DNA of 64,000 nucleotides from Leuconostoc gasicomitatum LMG 18811 (GTDB lineage: Bacteria; Bacillota; Bacilli; Lactobacillales; Lactobacillaceae): NCBI RefSeq assembly GCF_000196855.1, contig NC_014319.1, positions 620,001-684,000 on the forward strand. The letters run 5' to 3'. The translations under genes were made by a program, and so were the position numbers. Below, piece after piece: positions 1 to 9,767 of the stretch. Every line of letters begins with the position of its first letter. Position 1 is the first letter of the stretch. Under the pieces are notes generated by a model. The model searched no databases. It had not been told where the DNA came from and saw nothing but the letters and a program-made list of their open reading frames with translations.

Positions 1-477
1 TTGATAGCTGCTGACGCACATTATCATTTTTCATCGCAGTGGGCTTTGGTGCTCATGCGTCGCGGATTGCGTAGCATTCGTATCTGGTTTTCAGATGAAA
101 CAAGCGCGAAAATTAAAAAAGAAACATCTCTTGCTATTCGTGAAACCTCTAAAGAAGCTATCAAGGCGCTTTCAGCTTATATGGAAAAATATAGTGGCGA
201 CACCGTAACACATCGGATGGAGCGTCAAAATGCTTATAATTTAATTGTGACATATCGTTATCGTATCGAAAATGAAAAACATGTTGATACACCGGAGCAA
301 CGTCAATTGGATGATAAAATAAGGATGGAGCTAGAATTGAAAGCATTAAACGCTCAGCGTGAAACTATTCAAAATTTATATGAACAACGACGTATCACAC
401 GTCAAGCTGGTATTAATATCAGGCAATTTATTAATTTTTCTGAAACAGCAGCCTTAGCTGGAAAAGACGAAGAGTAG
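1..477 (+). CDS. 3' fragment, probable CPA1-type Na+/H+ antiporter
   Basis: The frame is open from the first base, so this is most likely the C-terminal part of a longer gene that starts outside the window; the TTG at base 1 need not be the real start. The visible 158 residues have no strong membrane span and look like a charged, helical cytoplasmic tail. The end (about residues 115-150, with LYEQRRITRQAG and a following LR-x-FINFSE-like stretch) resembles the regulatory tail of NhaP/CPA1 cation-proton antiporters. That assignment rests on pattern memory only. It ends 57 bases before cdaA; antiporters and potassium transporters are often near c-di-AMP genes, which is consistent but not proof. 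Confidence 0.5.
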   Translation: MIAADAHYHFSSQWALVLMRRGLRSIRIWFSDETSAKIKKETSLAIRETSKEAIKALSAYMEKYSGDTVTHRMERQNAYNLIVTYRYRIENEKHVDTPEQRQLDDKIRMELELKALNAQRETIQNLYEQRRITRQAGINIRQFINFSETAALAGKDEE

Positions 478-534
478 CTGTATGGCACACTACGTATGTT
501 AGACGTATTATTGAAATGATGTAAAGGGGAAAAA

Positions 535-1350
535 ATGTTATCGTACCTAACAATTAACAATCTTATGCATGCGGTCGATATTCTAATTATTTGGTTTTTA
601 ATGTATAAAATTATTCAATTTGTAGAAGGCACACGAGCACTGCAAATTTTATTTGGGGTTGGCACTGTCATTTTAGTCAAGGTAGTTAGTTGGTATCTTG
701 GATTAATGACACTTTCTTGGGTGATGGATCAGTTAATCACATGGGCGCCAATTGCTTTAGTTGTCATTTTCCAACAAGAAATTAGACGAGGCTTAGAAAC
801 TTTAGGACGTCGCTTAACTGTGCGACGCGCACATATTGATAATACTGTTGAACATCAGTTAATTAAGAGTTTAGATGATGCTTTGCAGTACATGTCTAAA
901 CGACGCATTGGGGCACTAATTACAATTCAGCGCGAAGATCATTTGGATGAATACATTAAGACCGGGATTAAACTTGATGCCAATGTGACCGGACAATTGT
1001 TGATTAATACTTTTATTCCAAATACGCCACTACATGATGGTGCAGTCATTATTAGTAAAAGCCGTATTGCAGTAGCGGCAGCCTATTTGCCACTTTCAGA
1101 GAGTACGCGTATACCTAAAGAGTTAGGGACGCGGCATCGTGCAGCGGTGGGTATTTCTGAAGCCAGCGATGCGATTACTGTGGTTGTGTCAGAAGAAACT
1201 GGTGAAATTTCTATTACGCAAAAAGGTGATTTGCTCAGACATATGGATCAAAAAAGTTACTTGAATTTCTTCGAACATCAATTTTTACCAGCAGCAGATG
1301 ATGCTGTGACTAAGATGCATTGGTGGCGCAAAGGAGGACAATTACGATGA
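535..1350 (+). CDS. cdaA: Diadenylate cyclase CdaA (DacA)
   Basis: Membrane-bound enzyme that makes cyclic di-AMP from two ATP. The 271-residue protein has three hydrophobic segments in the first ~80 residues and then a DAC domain with the diagnostic motifs DGA (168-170, in LHDGAVII) and RHR (200-202, in TRHRAAVGIS). Length matches the family. A GGGGA-type ribosome site precedes the ATG. The stop overlaps the start of cdaR (ATGA), and glmM follows, giving the cdaA-cdaR-glmM cluster conserved in Firmicutes, in which GlmM and CdaR are known modulators of the cyclase. In other lactic acid bacteria c-di-AMP controls potassium and osmolyte transport. Confidence 0.97.
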   Translation: MLSYLTINNLMHAVDILIIWFLMYKIIQFVEGTRALQILFGVGTVILVKVVSWYLGLMTLSWVMDQLITWAPIALVVIFQQEIRRGLETLGRRLTVRRAHIDNTVEHQLIKSLDDALQYMSKRRIGALITIQREDHLDEYIKTGIKLDANVTGQLLINTFIPNTPLHDGAVIISKSRIAVAAAYLPLSESTRIPKELGTRHRAAVGISEASDAITVVVSEETGEISITQKGDLLRHMDQKSYLNFFEHQFLPAADDAVTKMHWWRKGGQLR

Positions 1351-2426
1351 AAAAAATAGGTCAGTCAAAAATTGTTAATCTTGCCATCGCGTTTGTTATT
1401 GCTATTTTATTGTCGTCGTATGTGTTAAGCACTCGGTCAACCAAATTATCAAGCAATGGGTCTAATAATTTTTCAACAATCATACCTGAAAAAAAGGCGA
1501 CATTAAAAGTGGCTTTGAATGTACAATTTGATAATGATAAGTATGTTGTTATAGGGGCACCAACGACAGTACAAGTTGATATTGAAGGTTCGGGAGCTTT
1601 AGTTTCTGCGGCACAAAGTCGTAATGATATTCAAACAAGTATAGATTTAAGAGGTTTAAAATCTGGAAAGCATACTGCTACAGTAGCACTCCGTGGTGTC
1701 AATGCCTCTTTAACGTCAACAGTTAATCCACAAAAAGTAACAGTCACTATTGCACGGAAAACGTCAGCAACATTACCTATTAATGTGAGCTATAATAAAA
1801 ATAATATTGCTAAAGGTTATACGGCAAGTGAACCGACAACAGAACCAAAACATGTGACAATTAGCGGCCCAAAATCAAATGTTGATGCGGTTACTAGTAT
1901 TGCTGCACGTCTAAATTTGCCAAGTGGCGTAAAGGAATCATTAACCCGCACTGCGCAACTTGTAGCCTTAGATAAAAATGGCAATACAGTAGAAGTTAAT
2001 TTGAGCCGTCAAACTGTTGATGCCACGTTAGTAATTGCACCGGAAGACTCAAAGCGACTGACCTTAAACGCCAGCGTTAAGAATGGCGGGTCTAACAACT
2101 ATCAAATTACGTTTGATCCGAAAACAGTGACGGCATATGGGTCATCTGATATACTTAATACCATGGATAATATTAGTGTGTCGGTTGATGTTGGTAATAT
2201 CCGAAACGGAGGGACTGTTAACGTTAGCTTACCTAGCATTGACGGAATTGTACGTTATGATAAGACTAATGTGACGGCCACAGTCTCACAGATAAAAGTT
2301 AATAACAATAATAATAGTGAAAGTAGTATGAGCGACAGTTCAAGTGCGAGCTCAGCTGTTTCATCAAGCGCTTCAGCATCTAGTGGTACTGATACGAGTG
2401 ATGCTAAGACTTCAAGTAGTAACTAG
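1347..2426 (+). CDS. cdaR: CdaR, YbbR-domain regulator of CdaA
   Basis: Extracytoplasmic regulatory partner of the diadenylate cyclase. The ATG at 1347 is chosen because AAGGAGG at 1331-1337 is optimally placed and the start overlaps the cdaA stop. The 359-residue product has an N-terminal membrane anchor (about residues 8-28) followed by repeated beta-rich YbbR-like modules (roughly 45-300). It ends in a low-complexity Ser/Asn/Asp-rich tail of about 40 residues after an Asn run, typical of a surface-exposed linker. Gene order with cdaA and glmM supports the call. The serine tail is probably variable between strains. Confidence 0.93.
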   Translation: MKKIGQSKIVNLAIAFVIAILLSSYVLSTRSTKLSSNGSNNFSTIIPEKKATLKVALNVQFDNDKYVVIGAPTTVQVDIEGSGALVSAAQSRNDIQTSIDLRGLKSGKHTATVALRGVNASLTSTVNPQKVTVTIARKTSATLPINVSYNKNNIAKGYTASEPTTEPKHVTISGPKSNVDAVTSIAARLNLPSGVKESLTRTAQLVALDKNGNTVEVNLSRQTVDATLVIAPEDSKRLTLNASVKNGGSNNYQITFDPKTVTAYGSSDILNTMDNISVSVDVGNIRNGGTVNVSLPSIDGIVRYDKTNVTATVSQIKVNNNNNSESSMSDSSSASSAVSSSASASSGTDTSDAKTSSSN

Positions 2427-2444
2427 AGAAGGTGAGATAAAAAT

Positions 2445-3809
2445 ATGTCAGATATTAAATTAAAATACTTTGGAACAGATGGTGTACGTGGTATTGCTAA
2501 TGAGTCATTAACACCAGAATTAGCATTTCGTTTGGGACGTACGGGTGGCGCAATTTTAACACAGCATGCTGAAAGCCATAAAAAGCCAGTTGTTATTGTT
2601 GGACGAGATACAAGAATTTCTGGTGAAATGTTACAGCAAGCGATTGTTGCTGGCTTTTTGTCTGTCGGCATTGATGTTTTGAGTTTAGGCGTTATTACGA
2701 CACCGGCAGTCGCGTTTTTAGTACAGAATTTGGAAGCAGATGCTGGTGTGCAAATTACAGCTTCACATAATCCTGCCGCAGATAATGGCATTAAATTTTT
2801 TGGTAATGATGGTTTTAAGTTATCAGACGAACTGGAATATGAGATTGAGCAGTTATTGGATGCACCAACAGATACATTGCCAAGACCTAGCGCTGAAGGA
2901 ATTGGTGTCGTTAATAATTATCCTGAAGGTGCTTTACGGTATATGAGCTTCTTACAAAAAACAATTCCGACAGACCTTGTGGGTATGCGTGTGGCACTTG
3001 ATGGTGCTAATGGGGCAACAAGTGGGTTATTAGCACGTCTATTTGCAGATTTAAACGTTGAATTTGTCACTATGGGAACAGAACCAAATGGTTTAAATAT
3101 TAATGATGGCGTAGGATCAACTCATCCTGAAGCATTAGCCGAGCTTGTCAAAGCAAATGATGTACAAGCTGGTTTATCATTTGATGGTGATGGTGATCGA
3201 TTGATTGCAGTCGATGAAAACGGCGAAATTGTTGATGGTGATAAAATTGTGTTTATCATTGGTAAATTTATGAATGAACAAGGAAGACTTAAACATCATA
3301 CAGTTGTTTCGACAATTATGAGTAATATTGGTTTTTATAAAGCGCTGAAGGACAATGACATGATGAGCGTACAAACTGCCGTTGGTGATCGTTATGTTAT
3401 GGAAGAAATGTCTAAATCGGACTATAATCTTGGTGGTGAGCAATCAGGGCATATCATTTTCCGCGACTGGGCTACAACTGGTGACGGGCTATTGACAGCC
3501 TTACAATTGTTGTATGTTATGAAGGAAACTGGTACAAAATTATCTGAGTTAGCGGAAGCAGTTCAAGTGTATCCTCAAAAATTAGTTAACATTAAAGTTG
3601 GCGATAAAGTCGCTATTCAACAAAATCCAGCTGTTGTTAGTAAAATTGCAGAGGTAGAGGCACAAATGGCCGGAGATGGTCGTGTACTCGTACGCCCTTC
3701 AGGTACAGAGTCATTGATTAGAGTAATGGCTGAAGCACCTACAACAGAGCTTGTTGAGCGTTATGTTGAAATGATTGCTGATGTTGTTCGTGAGCAGGCA
3801 ATGCAATAA
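2445..3809 (+). CDS. glmM: Phosphoglucosamine mutase GlmM
   Basis: Interconverts glucosamine 6-phosphate and glucosamine 1-phosphate, the step before UDP-GlcNAc, and so feeds peptidoglycan. The 454-residue protein has the N-terminal FGTDGVRG motif (about 9-16), the phosphoserine loop TASHNP with the catalytic Ser at about 107, the metal loop DGDGD at about 247-251, and a C-terminal phosphate-binding RPSGTES. Full family length. Last gene of the cdaA operon, 18 bases after cdaR, followed by a Rho-independent terminator. GlmM is known to bind and inhibit CdaA in related bacteria. Confidence 0.98.
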   Translation: MSDIKLKYFGTDGVRGIANESLTPELAFRLGRTGGAILTQHAESHKKPVVIVGRDTRISGEMLQQAIVAGFLSVGIDVLSLGVITTPAVAFLVQNLEADAGVQITASHNPAADNGIKFFGNDGFKLSDELEYEIEQLLDAPTDTLPRPSAEGIGVVNNYPEGALRYMSFLQKTIPTDLVGMRVALDGANGATSGLLARLFADLNVEFVTMGTEPNGLNINDGVGSTHPEALAELVKANDVQAGLSFDGDGDRLIAVDENGEIVDGDKIVFIIGKFMNEQGRLKHHTVVSTIMSNIGFYKALKDNDMMSVQTAVGDRYVMEEMSKSDYNLGGEQSGHIIFRDWATTGDGLLTALQLLYVMKETGTKLSELAEAVQVYPQKLVNIKVGDKVAIQQNPAVVSKIAEVEAQMAGDGRVLVRPSGTESLIRVMAEAPTTELVERYVEMIADVVREQAMQ

Positions 3810-3817
3810 AAATGATT

Positions 3818-3854
3818 AAAGCGCCAAGTTTATTAAAACTCTGGTGCTTTTTTT
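3818..3854 (+). terminator. Rho-independent terminator after glmM
   Basis: Stem formed by AAAGCGCCA and the complementary TGGTGCTTT (one G-T pair) with an A/T-rich loop, running directly into a T tract. It closes the cdaA-cdaR-glmM operon. Confidence 0.85.
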
Positions 3855-3856
3855 GA

Positions 3857-3862
3857 TATAAT
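3857..3862 (+). promoter_or_regulatory. Probable -10 box of the rnc-smc-ftsY-ffh operon
   Basis: Perfect TATAAT lies just after the glmM terminator and about 37 bases before the rnc start. No good -35 hexamer is visible, because that region is occupied by the terminator stem. Its position between a terminator and a run of co-directional genes supports promoter function. Confidence 0.55.
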
Positions 3863-3898
3863 AGAGTATAAAACTATAATTTAAAAGGGAAAAAAACC

Positions 3899-4600
3899 GT
3901 GTCACAAGACAGCTTTAAAAAATATTTATTAACAGAGTTCAATATTCAATTTAATGATGATTCACTGCTGCAAGAGGCCTTGACGCAACGTAATTATTTG
4001 AATGAACACCAAGACGAGTCAGGTCGTGATTATCAACGACTAGAATTTTTGGGTGATTCCGTTATGCAAGTTTCGGTAGCTGAATACCTGTTCAAGCGCT
4101 ATCCTAATTGGCATGAAGGTCAGCTAACAGAAATGCGTATTGCAATGGTGCAAACTCGCTCTTTTGCGCACTTCTCACGTGTCGTGCACTTAAATGAAGG
4201 CATTCGTCTTGGAAAAGGTGAAGAAATGTCAGGCGCACGTGACCGTGATTCATTGTTGGAGGATATATGGGAGGCTTTTATTGGCGCCTTATATTTAGAT
4301 CAAGGCCTTGAGGCTGTTAGTGTTTTTTTGGACCAAACGTTATTTGCAGCAATCGATACAGATTTTTTTGATCGCTTTATTGATTTCAAAAGTCGATTGC
4401 AAGAAAAACTTCAAAAAAATGGTGCGGTTGATATCTACTATCGTACCGAAAGTGAACAACCATTAGCAGGAAATACACAATTGTTTGAAGCTAGTATTTC
4501 AGTTGATGATCACGAATTGGCACGTGGTACGGGTAAATCGATTAAAGATGCCGAAAAGGCTGCTGCGCGTACTGCATTAAAACTATTGGAAGATAAGTAA
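3899..4600 (+). CDS. rnc: Ribonuclease III
   Basis: Endonuclease that cleaves double-stranded RNA in rRNA maturation and mRNA decay. The 233-residue protein has the signature RLEFLGDS (47-54; catalytic Glu49 and Asp53) and the second acidic pair in EDIWEAFIGA (Asp122, Glu125), followed by a C-terminal double-stranded-RNA binding domain (about 160-231). The start codon is GTG, the first in-frame start after the AAAAGGGA ribosome site. Only three bases separate its stop from smc, as in many Firmicutes, where rnc-smc-ftsY form one operon. Confidence 0.97.
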   Translation: MSQDSFKKYLLTEFNIQFNDDSLLQEALTQRNYLNEHQDESGRDYQRLEFLGDSVMQVSVAEYLFKRYPNWHEGQLTEMRIAMVQTRSFAHFSRVVHLNEGIRLGKGEEMSGARDRDSLLEDIWEAFIGALYLDQGLEAVSVFLDQTLFAAIDTDFFDRFIDFKSRLQEKLQKNGAVDIYYRTESEQPLAGNTQLFEASISVDDHELARGTGKSIKDAEKAAARTALKLLEDK

Positions 4601-4603
4601 ACT

Positions 4604-7600
4604 ATGAAACTTAAATCCCTTGAAATCAGTGGCTTTAAGTCCTTTGCTGATAAGACGATTATTGAATTTATGCCTGGTATGACAGGCATTGTTGGCCCAA
4701 ATGGTTCAGGAAAATCTAATATTATTGAGGCAATTCGCTGGGTTATGGGTGAGCAAAGTGCCAAAGACTTGCGTGGCACAAAAATGTCAGATGTTATTTT
4801 TGGTGGTACAAATAAGCGCCATGCACTAAATCGGTCAGAGGTGTCGATGACATTTGATAATTCAGATCGTTATGTTAAGTCAGAATTTAATGAAATTCGT
4901 ATTACAAGAAAATTATATCGTTCTGGTGAGAGTACGTATCAAATTAATGGTGTTGATAGTCGATTACGCGATATTCATGAATTATTTATGGATACTGGTC
5001 TCGGTCGAGAGAGCTTTTCGATTATCTCGCAAGGTCGTGTTGAAGGTATTTTTAATGCGAAACCAGAAGAGCGACGCGGAATTATTGAAGAAGTTGCTGG
5101 CGTATATAAGTATAAGCAAAATAAAGAACGTGCACAAAAAGAGTTAACACAAACAAGTGATAATTTAGCGCGAGTTGCTAACATAATTTATGAAATTCAA
5201 GGACGTATTGAGCCGCTTGCTGAACAATCAGCGCAAGCAATCGATTATATTGCACAAAAAGAGCGTTTTGAGACATTAGATACGTTAAAATTGGCGCTGA
5301 CACATCGCACTTTAGAAACGCAAATCAAGGATGTAACAACTCAAGTCGAAGTTCAAGATGGGCGCGTTAATCAGATAAAGTCAACATTAGACGTATTACA
5401 TAAATCATTATCAGAAAAACGTCAAGAACGTATCAGTATGCAACTCATGCGAGACAAAGTGCAGCAAGATATTTTGCATGATACGCAATCGCGAGAACGA
5501 TTGATTGGTGCACAAAATTTAAGTGCACAACAAATTGATACTTTAGAGCAAAATATTGCACAAAAAAATAGTCAATTAACTGATTTTGGAAATCGATTAG
5601 CAGAATTAGAACGTCAAATTAACCAATTAACGAATGACAAGAAAAAATTCCAGAAACAACATCATGAATTACAGCAACAAATGGCGTCATTTGATAATGT
5701 CGTACAAGTAAAATTGCAAAAAAATTTGCAGTCGCAAATTGATAATCATCGTCATGTATATATACAAACAATGCAAGAAATTGCGGCATTGCGAAATGGT
5801 TTACAATCTGATCGAAAATTGCAACAGCGTTTAATCAATCGTCAGCAGGTGTTATCAACACAGCTTTTGGATGAAAAGGAAACATTATTAACTTTAAAAA
5901 CAAATGCAAACTTGGATCTACCAGAACAAGGTGAGATCATAAATATTGATCGTTTAAAACGTCATGTAGATGATTTAAAAAAGCAGATTGAACACAATAC
6001 AAAGCAATACCAAGATCATGAAAAACAATGGTACGATGCTTTAAATGATTTAAATAAATCGCGCAGTCAACGAGATGCGTTAACAGCTTTAGATGAATAT
6101 GCAGGATTTTACCAAGGTGTACGTGTCTTGATGCAATCACAAGTGAGAAACCAATTTTTAGGCATTAAGGGCGTTGTTGCTGGGCTCATGACGGTACCAA
6201 TGGACTATACACAGGCAGTTGAAACAGTTTTAGGTGGTGCATTACAGCAAGTTATTGTGGACACAACAACAACTGCTAAATCAGTTATTCGTTACTTAAC
6301 GCAAAAACGTGCTGGGCGTGTTACTATTTTACCAATTGATACAATTAAGCCAAGGCAGCTAACTGGCATTGAACGCATTAAAATGAGTGATGGATTTATT
6401 GGCATTGCAGCAGATTTAGTAGAAATGCCTGCTGAAATGCATGCTATCAAATCAAATTTGTTAGGCAGTACAGTAATCGCTGAAGATCTTGATGCCGCAA
6501 CCAAAATTGCACGTATGGGTAATTACCGTTTCCGTGTCGTAAGTTTGGGTGGCCAAGTTGTTAATGCAGGTGGCTCAATGACGGGTGGTGCAAACCAAAA
6601 ATCAGGGACAACGATTTTGAGCCGTCAGACGGAGTTAAATCAATTAAATGAGCGTTTGGCTGTCCTGACACAAACGACTCAAAAACTAGAAAAATCAGTA
6701 CAGGATCAACGTCTTCAAGGTGATGAATTACGATCAGAATTACTGCTATCACAAACACAATTTGCTAATGCAAAAAATGAAACAGCACAAATAGATTATG
6801 ATTTGGCACGACGAAAAGATGCCGTTAAGCAACAAACACGTGTTTTACAGGCATTGCAAATAGAGAGTGAAGATTTGGCGAAACAATTAGTTGACGTGGA
6901 TACGCAGTTACATGTTAACCAAAAAAGTCTTGATTTAGCACAAAATGCACAAAAAGATCAAGAAGTTGAAGCAGCCAAATTAGATCAACAACTAGCTGAT
7001 ATTTCAATTCAGTCGCAAGTCAGCAGTGAGCAAAAAGCCACAGTGCAAACGAATTATGCTACAGTGCAAGCAAAGATGGACAGCTTAGCCACTCAAATAA
7101 ACTTGTTACTAGCACAAAAAGATGACATACAACAACAAAAAGACGATGTTGAAAATGCTTTAAATGCGTCAAATGAGCAGTTAATTGCAGCAAAAAACAA
7201 TGCTAACAATATTGAGAAAGTGGACACCATAACGCAAAGGCTTGAAGTAATACAAACTAAATTTGATGACTATACCAAACGGCTAAATAGCTTAACTGAC
7301 TTGGTTGTCACAATAGAAAGCCAGTTTGCGACACAACAAGAAACATTACGTGTTAATAATAGTAAACAAAATCAAGTTGTGGGACAATTAACGCGTTTAG
7401 AGTCAGAACTTGATAATGTGCAAACACAGTTATTGACACAATATGATATTGTAGATATAACAGATATTGTAGCCAGTCATGATATTAATGAATTATCAAA
7501 TATCGAATCACAATTAGTCTTGTTAAAGCGGAGTCTAGATGAAATTGGTTCAGTTAATATGGATGCAATTTCAGAATATGAAGAAGTGAAAACCCGTTTT

Positions 7601-8158
7601 GAATTTCTAACAAGGCAACGTGATGATTTAAAAATGGCTCGTGAGACATTATTACAAACAATTGATGAAATGGATAAAGAGGTTCAAATTCGTTTTAAAC
7701 AAACCTTTGATGCCGTGGCAGCAAGATTTTCAAATATTTATACGCAAATGTTTGGCGGTGGTCGTGCTGAAATTTGCTTGACAGACCCAAAACATCTTCT
7801 GACTACAGGTATTGACATTACGGCACAACCACCTGGGAAAAAATTTCAACAAATGAGTCTGCTATCTGGTGGTGAAAAAGCACTTACTGCTATTACGTTA
7901 TTGTTTGCAATATTACATGTGCGGCCTGTACCATTTGTTGTATTGGATGAAGCAGAGGCAGCATTAGACGAAGCAAACGTTGATCGTTTTGCTAAATATT
8001 TATATCATTTTTCAGGGGATACCCAATTTATTGTTATCACGCATCGCAAAGGGACTATGGTGAAAGCTAATTTATTGTACGGTGTAACGATGCAAGAAGC
8101 AGGCGTTTCTAAGATGATTGCAGTTGATTTGGATAAAGCAACAGAAAGCGTAGAGTAA
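4604..8158 (+). CDS. smc: Chromosome segregation protein SMC
   Basis: ATPase of the condensin-like SMC-ScpAB complex that organises and segregates the nucleoid. The 1184-residue protein has the expected plan: N-terminal head with Walker A GPNGSGKSN (31-39), two long Gln-rich coiled-coil arms, a central hinge (about 505-670, with repeated Gly motifs near GGSMTGGA), and a C-terminal head with signature LSGGEK (about 1087) and Walker B VVLDEAEAAL (about 1113-1121). It begins three bases after rnc and ends one base before ftsY, so the genes are almost certainly co-transcribed. Confidence 0.98.
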   Translation: MKLKSLEISGFKSFADKTIIEFMPGMTGIVGPNGSGKSNIIEAIRWVMGEQSAKDLRGTKMSDVIFGGTNKRHALNRSEVSMTFDNSDRYVKSEFNEIRITRKLYRSGESTYQINGVDSRLRDIHELFMDTGLGRESFSIISQGRVEGIFNAKPEERRGIIEEVAGVYKYKQNKERAQKELTQTSDNLARVANIIYEIQGRIEPLAEQSAQAIDYIAQKERFETLDTLKLALTHRTLETQIKDVTTQVEVQDGRVNQIKSTLDVLHKSLSEKRQERISMQLMRDKVQQDILHDTQSRERLIGAQNLSAQQIDTLEQNIAQKNSQLTDFGNRLAELERQINQLTNDKKKFQKQHHELQQQMASFDNVVQVKLQKNLQSQIDNHRHVYIQTMQEIAALRNGLQSDRKLQQRLINRQQVLSTQLLDEKETLLTLKTNANLDLPEQGEIINIDRLKRHVDDLKKQIEHNTKQYQDHEKQWYDALNDLNKSRSQRDALTALDEYAGFYQGVRVLMQSQVRNQFLGIKGVVAGLMTVPMDYTQAVETVLGGALQQVIVDTTTTAKSVIRYLTQKRAGRVTILPIDTIKPRQLTGIERIKMSDGFIGIAADLVEMPAEMHAIKSNLLGSTVIAEDLDAATKIARMGNYRFRVVSLGGQVVNAGGSMTGGANQKSGTTILSRQTELNQLNERLAVLTQTTQKLEKSVQDQRLQGDELRSELLLSQTQFANAKNETAQIDYDLARRKDAVKQQTRVLQALQIESEDLAKQLVDVDTQLHVNQKSLDLAQNAQKDQEVEAAKLDQQLADISIQSQVSSEQKATVQTNYATVQAKMDSLATQINLLLAQKDDIQQQKDDVENALNASNEQLIAAKNNANNIEKVDTITQRLEVIQTKFDDYTKRLNSLTDLVVTIESQFATQQETLRVNNSKQNQVVGQLTRLESELDNVQTQLLTQYDIVDITDIVASHDINELSNIESQLVLLKRSLDEIGSVNMDAISEYEEVKTRFEFLTRQRDDLKMARETLLQTIDEMDKEVQIRFKQTFDAVAARFSNIYTQMFGGGRAEICLTDPKHLLTTGIDITAQPPGKKFQQMSLLSGGEKALTAITLLFAILHVRPVPFVVLDEAEAALDEANVDRFAKYLYHFSGDTQFIVITHRKGTMVKANLLYGVTMQEAGVSKMIAVDLDKATESVE

Positions 8159-8159
8159 G

Positions 8160-9326
8160 ATGGGATTATTTGATATTTTTCGTAAAAAAAAGATTGAAGA
8201 AAGTAGTGAAGTGTCGAAAGATTCTGTCGAATCATTATCAAATCAGGACAATTCTGCAGTACATGAGATACCAGAAGAGATACAAGAGCCAAAGGTAGAA
8301 CAGAATCTAGATGCAATTGAAGAGTCGGTGTCTGAACATGTTTCCAAAAGTGATCCAATACAGGAACCAGAACTAAGCGTTGAACCAGAAGTTGTAGAAC
8401 AACAAATTTATACTAAAGGTTTAGAAAAATCTCGAACTGGATTTGCTGCCCGATTTAATAAATTTTTAGCAAATTTTCGCTCGGTTGATGAAGATTTTTT
8501 TGAAGACTTAGAAGAGACTTTGGTTGGTGCTGATGTTGGCTTTGATATGGCGATTAAGATTTCAGACGACTTGCGTGAAGAAGTTAAACTTGAAAATGTA
8601 CATCGCCCAGAAGATGTACGTGATGTGATCATTAAAAAAATGGTTGATATGTATGAAGCTGATGGTGTTAATGAAGATGCAACTATGCATTTTAATGTCA
8701 ATGGCACAACAGTAATCTTATTAGTTGGTGTTAATGGTGTTGGAAAAACGACCACAATTGGTAAGTTGTCCACAAAATATCAACAACAAGGGAAGTCTGT
8801 TTTACTTGCAGCAGCAGACACTTTCCGTGCTGGGGCAACAAAACAACTGCAAGAATGGGGCATACGAGCAGGTGTGCCAGTTGTAGCTGGAAAAGAAAAA
8901 GCAGATCCGGCATCGGTCGTCTTTGAAGCGGTGGCTAAAGCACGTGATGAACATTATGATATTTTGTTTGTCGACACAGCAGGCCGTTTACAAAATAATG
9001 TTAATTTGATGCAAGAATTAGAAAAAATGAAGCGCATTATTAAACGTGAAATACCAGGTGCACCACATGAAGTATTGTTAGTGCTTGATGCTACAACTGG
9101 TCAAAATGCATTACAGCAGGCAAAACTATTTAAAAATTCATCTGATGTGACCGGAATTGTTTTGACAAAGATGGATGGGACAGCAAAAGGTGGGATTGTA
9201 TTTGCCATTAGAAATGACATGCAATTACCAGTAAAGTGGGTTGGATTTGGCGAAAAGGCCAGTGATTTACGAGAATTCAAGCCTGAAGAATTCATATATG
9301 GCATGTTTAAGGATTTAATGGCATGA
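8160..9326 (+). CDS. ftsY: Signal recognition particle receptor FtsY
   Basis: GTPase that docks SRP-ribosome complexes at the membrane. The 388-residue protein starts with a short basic stretch and a very acidic A region (about 13-85, many Glu/Ser/Val), then the NG domain with G1 GVNGVGKTT (190-198), G3 DTAGR (272-276) and G4 TKMDG (336-340). The start follows smc after one base, without a strong ribosome site of its own, suggesting translational coupling. It overlaps the next gene, ylxM, by four bases (ATGA). Confidence 0.97.
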   Translation: MGLFDIFRKKKIEESSEVSKDSVESLSNQDNSAVHEIPEEIQEPKVEQNLDAIEESVSEHVSKSDPIQEPELSVEPEVVEQQIYTKGLEKSRTGFAARFNKFLANFRSVDEDFFEDLEETLVGADVGFDMAIKISDDLREEVKLENVHRPEDVRDVIIKKMVDMYEADGVNEDATMHFNVNGTTVILLVGVNGVGKTTTIGKLSTKYQQQGKSVLLAAADTFRAGATKQLQEWGIRAGVPVVAGKEKADPASVVFEAVAKARDEHYDILFVDTAGRLQNNVNLMQELEKMKRIIKREIPGAPHEVLLVLDATTGQNALQQAKLFKNSSDVTGIVLTKMDGTAKGGIVFAIRNDMQLPVKWVGFGEKASDLREFKPEEFIYGMFKDLMA

Positions 9327-9667
9327 ATTTTAAGGAAAAAAATCATATTAACGGCTTGTTTGGATTTTATGGCGAATTATTAACGATTAAACAACAAGAC
9401 TATTTACGTTATTATTTCGAAGATGACTATTCAATTGTCGAAATCGCAGAAGTCGAAACGGTTAGTCGTCAGGCAGTTTCTGACAATATTAAACGCGGCA
9501 TTGACCAATTGTTGAAATATGAGCACGTTTTGCATCTGCAAGAAAAATTTGAGACACGTTCAGCAATTGAGACGCAAGTCCAAGATTACATTTCAGTATA
9601 TTATAATAAAGATAATGTGTTAAAAAAACTTGTGTCGCAACTTATGGCACATGAAATAGAAGATTAA
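9323..9667 (+). CDS. ylxM: YlxM-family (UPF0122) SRP-associated protein
   Basis: Small helix-turn-helix protein found next to ffh across Firmicutes; in streptococci YlxM binds SRP components and modulates Ffh/FtsY GTPase activity. The 114-residue product has a sigma70-region-4-like HTH at about residues 25-60 (YFEDDYSIVEIAE and VSRQAVSDNIKRG) and a helical C-terminus. It is translationally coupled to ftsY through ATGA. Family membership is clear from sequence and context; the role in this species is inferred. Confidence 0.93.
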   Translation: MNFKEKNHINGLFGFYGELLTIKQQDYLRYYFEDDYSIVEIAEVETVSRQAVSDNIKRGIDQLLKYEHVLHLQEKFETRSAIETQVQDYISVYYNKDNVLKKLVSQLMAHEIED

Positions 9668-9702
9668 ATTATACGCTAAAAAGGAGAAAAGTAACTGGTA
9701 AC

Positions 9703-9765
9703 ATGATGATTCGTACATTAAAAGTGTACAGTGTATTATCTGACCTAGCTGCTTTAATATCATAA
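9703..9765 (+). CDS. Possible 20-codon leader ORF upstream of ffh
   Basis: Between ylxM and ffh, tandem ATGs at 9703 and 9706 open a 20-codon frame (beginning MMIRTLKVYS) whose TAA ends two bases before the ffh ATG. The only Shine-Dalgarno in this gap is AAGGAG at 9681-9686, 16 bases before this ATG, which is longer than usual, while ffh itself has no visible ribosome site. A small inverted repeat, GTACA/TGTAC (9713-9729), lies inside. The arrangement looks like a leader peptide that delivers ribosomes to ffh by coupling. It could instead be chance. No homologue is recognised. Confidence 0.35.
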   Translation: MMIRTLKVYSVLSDLAALIS

Positions 9766-9767
9766 TT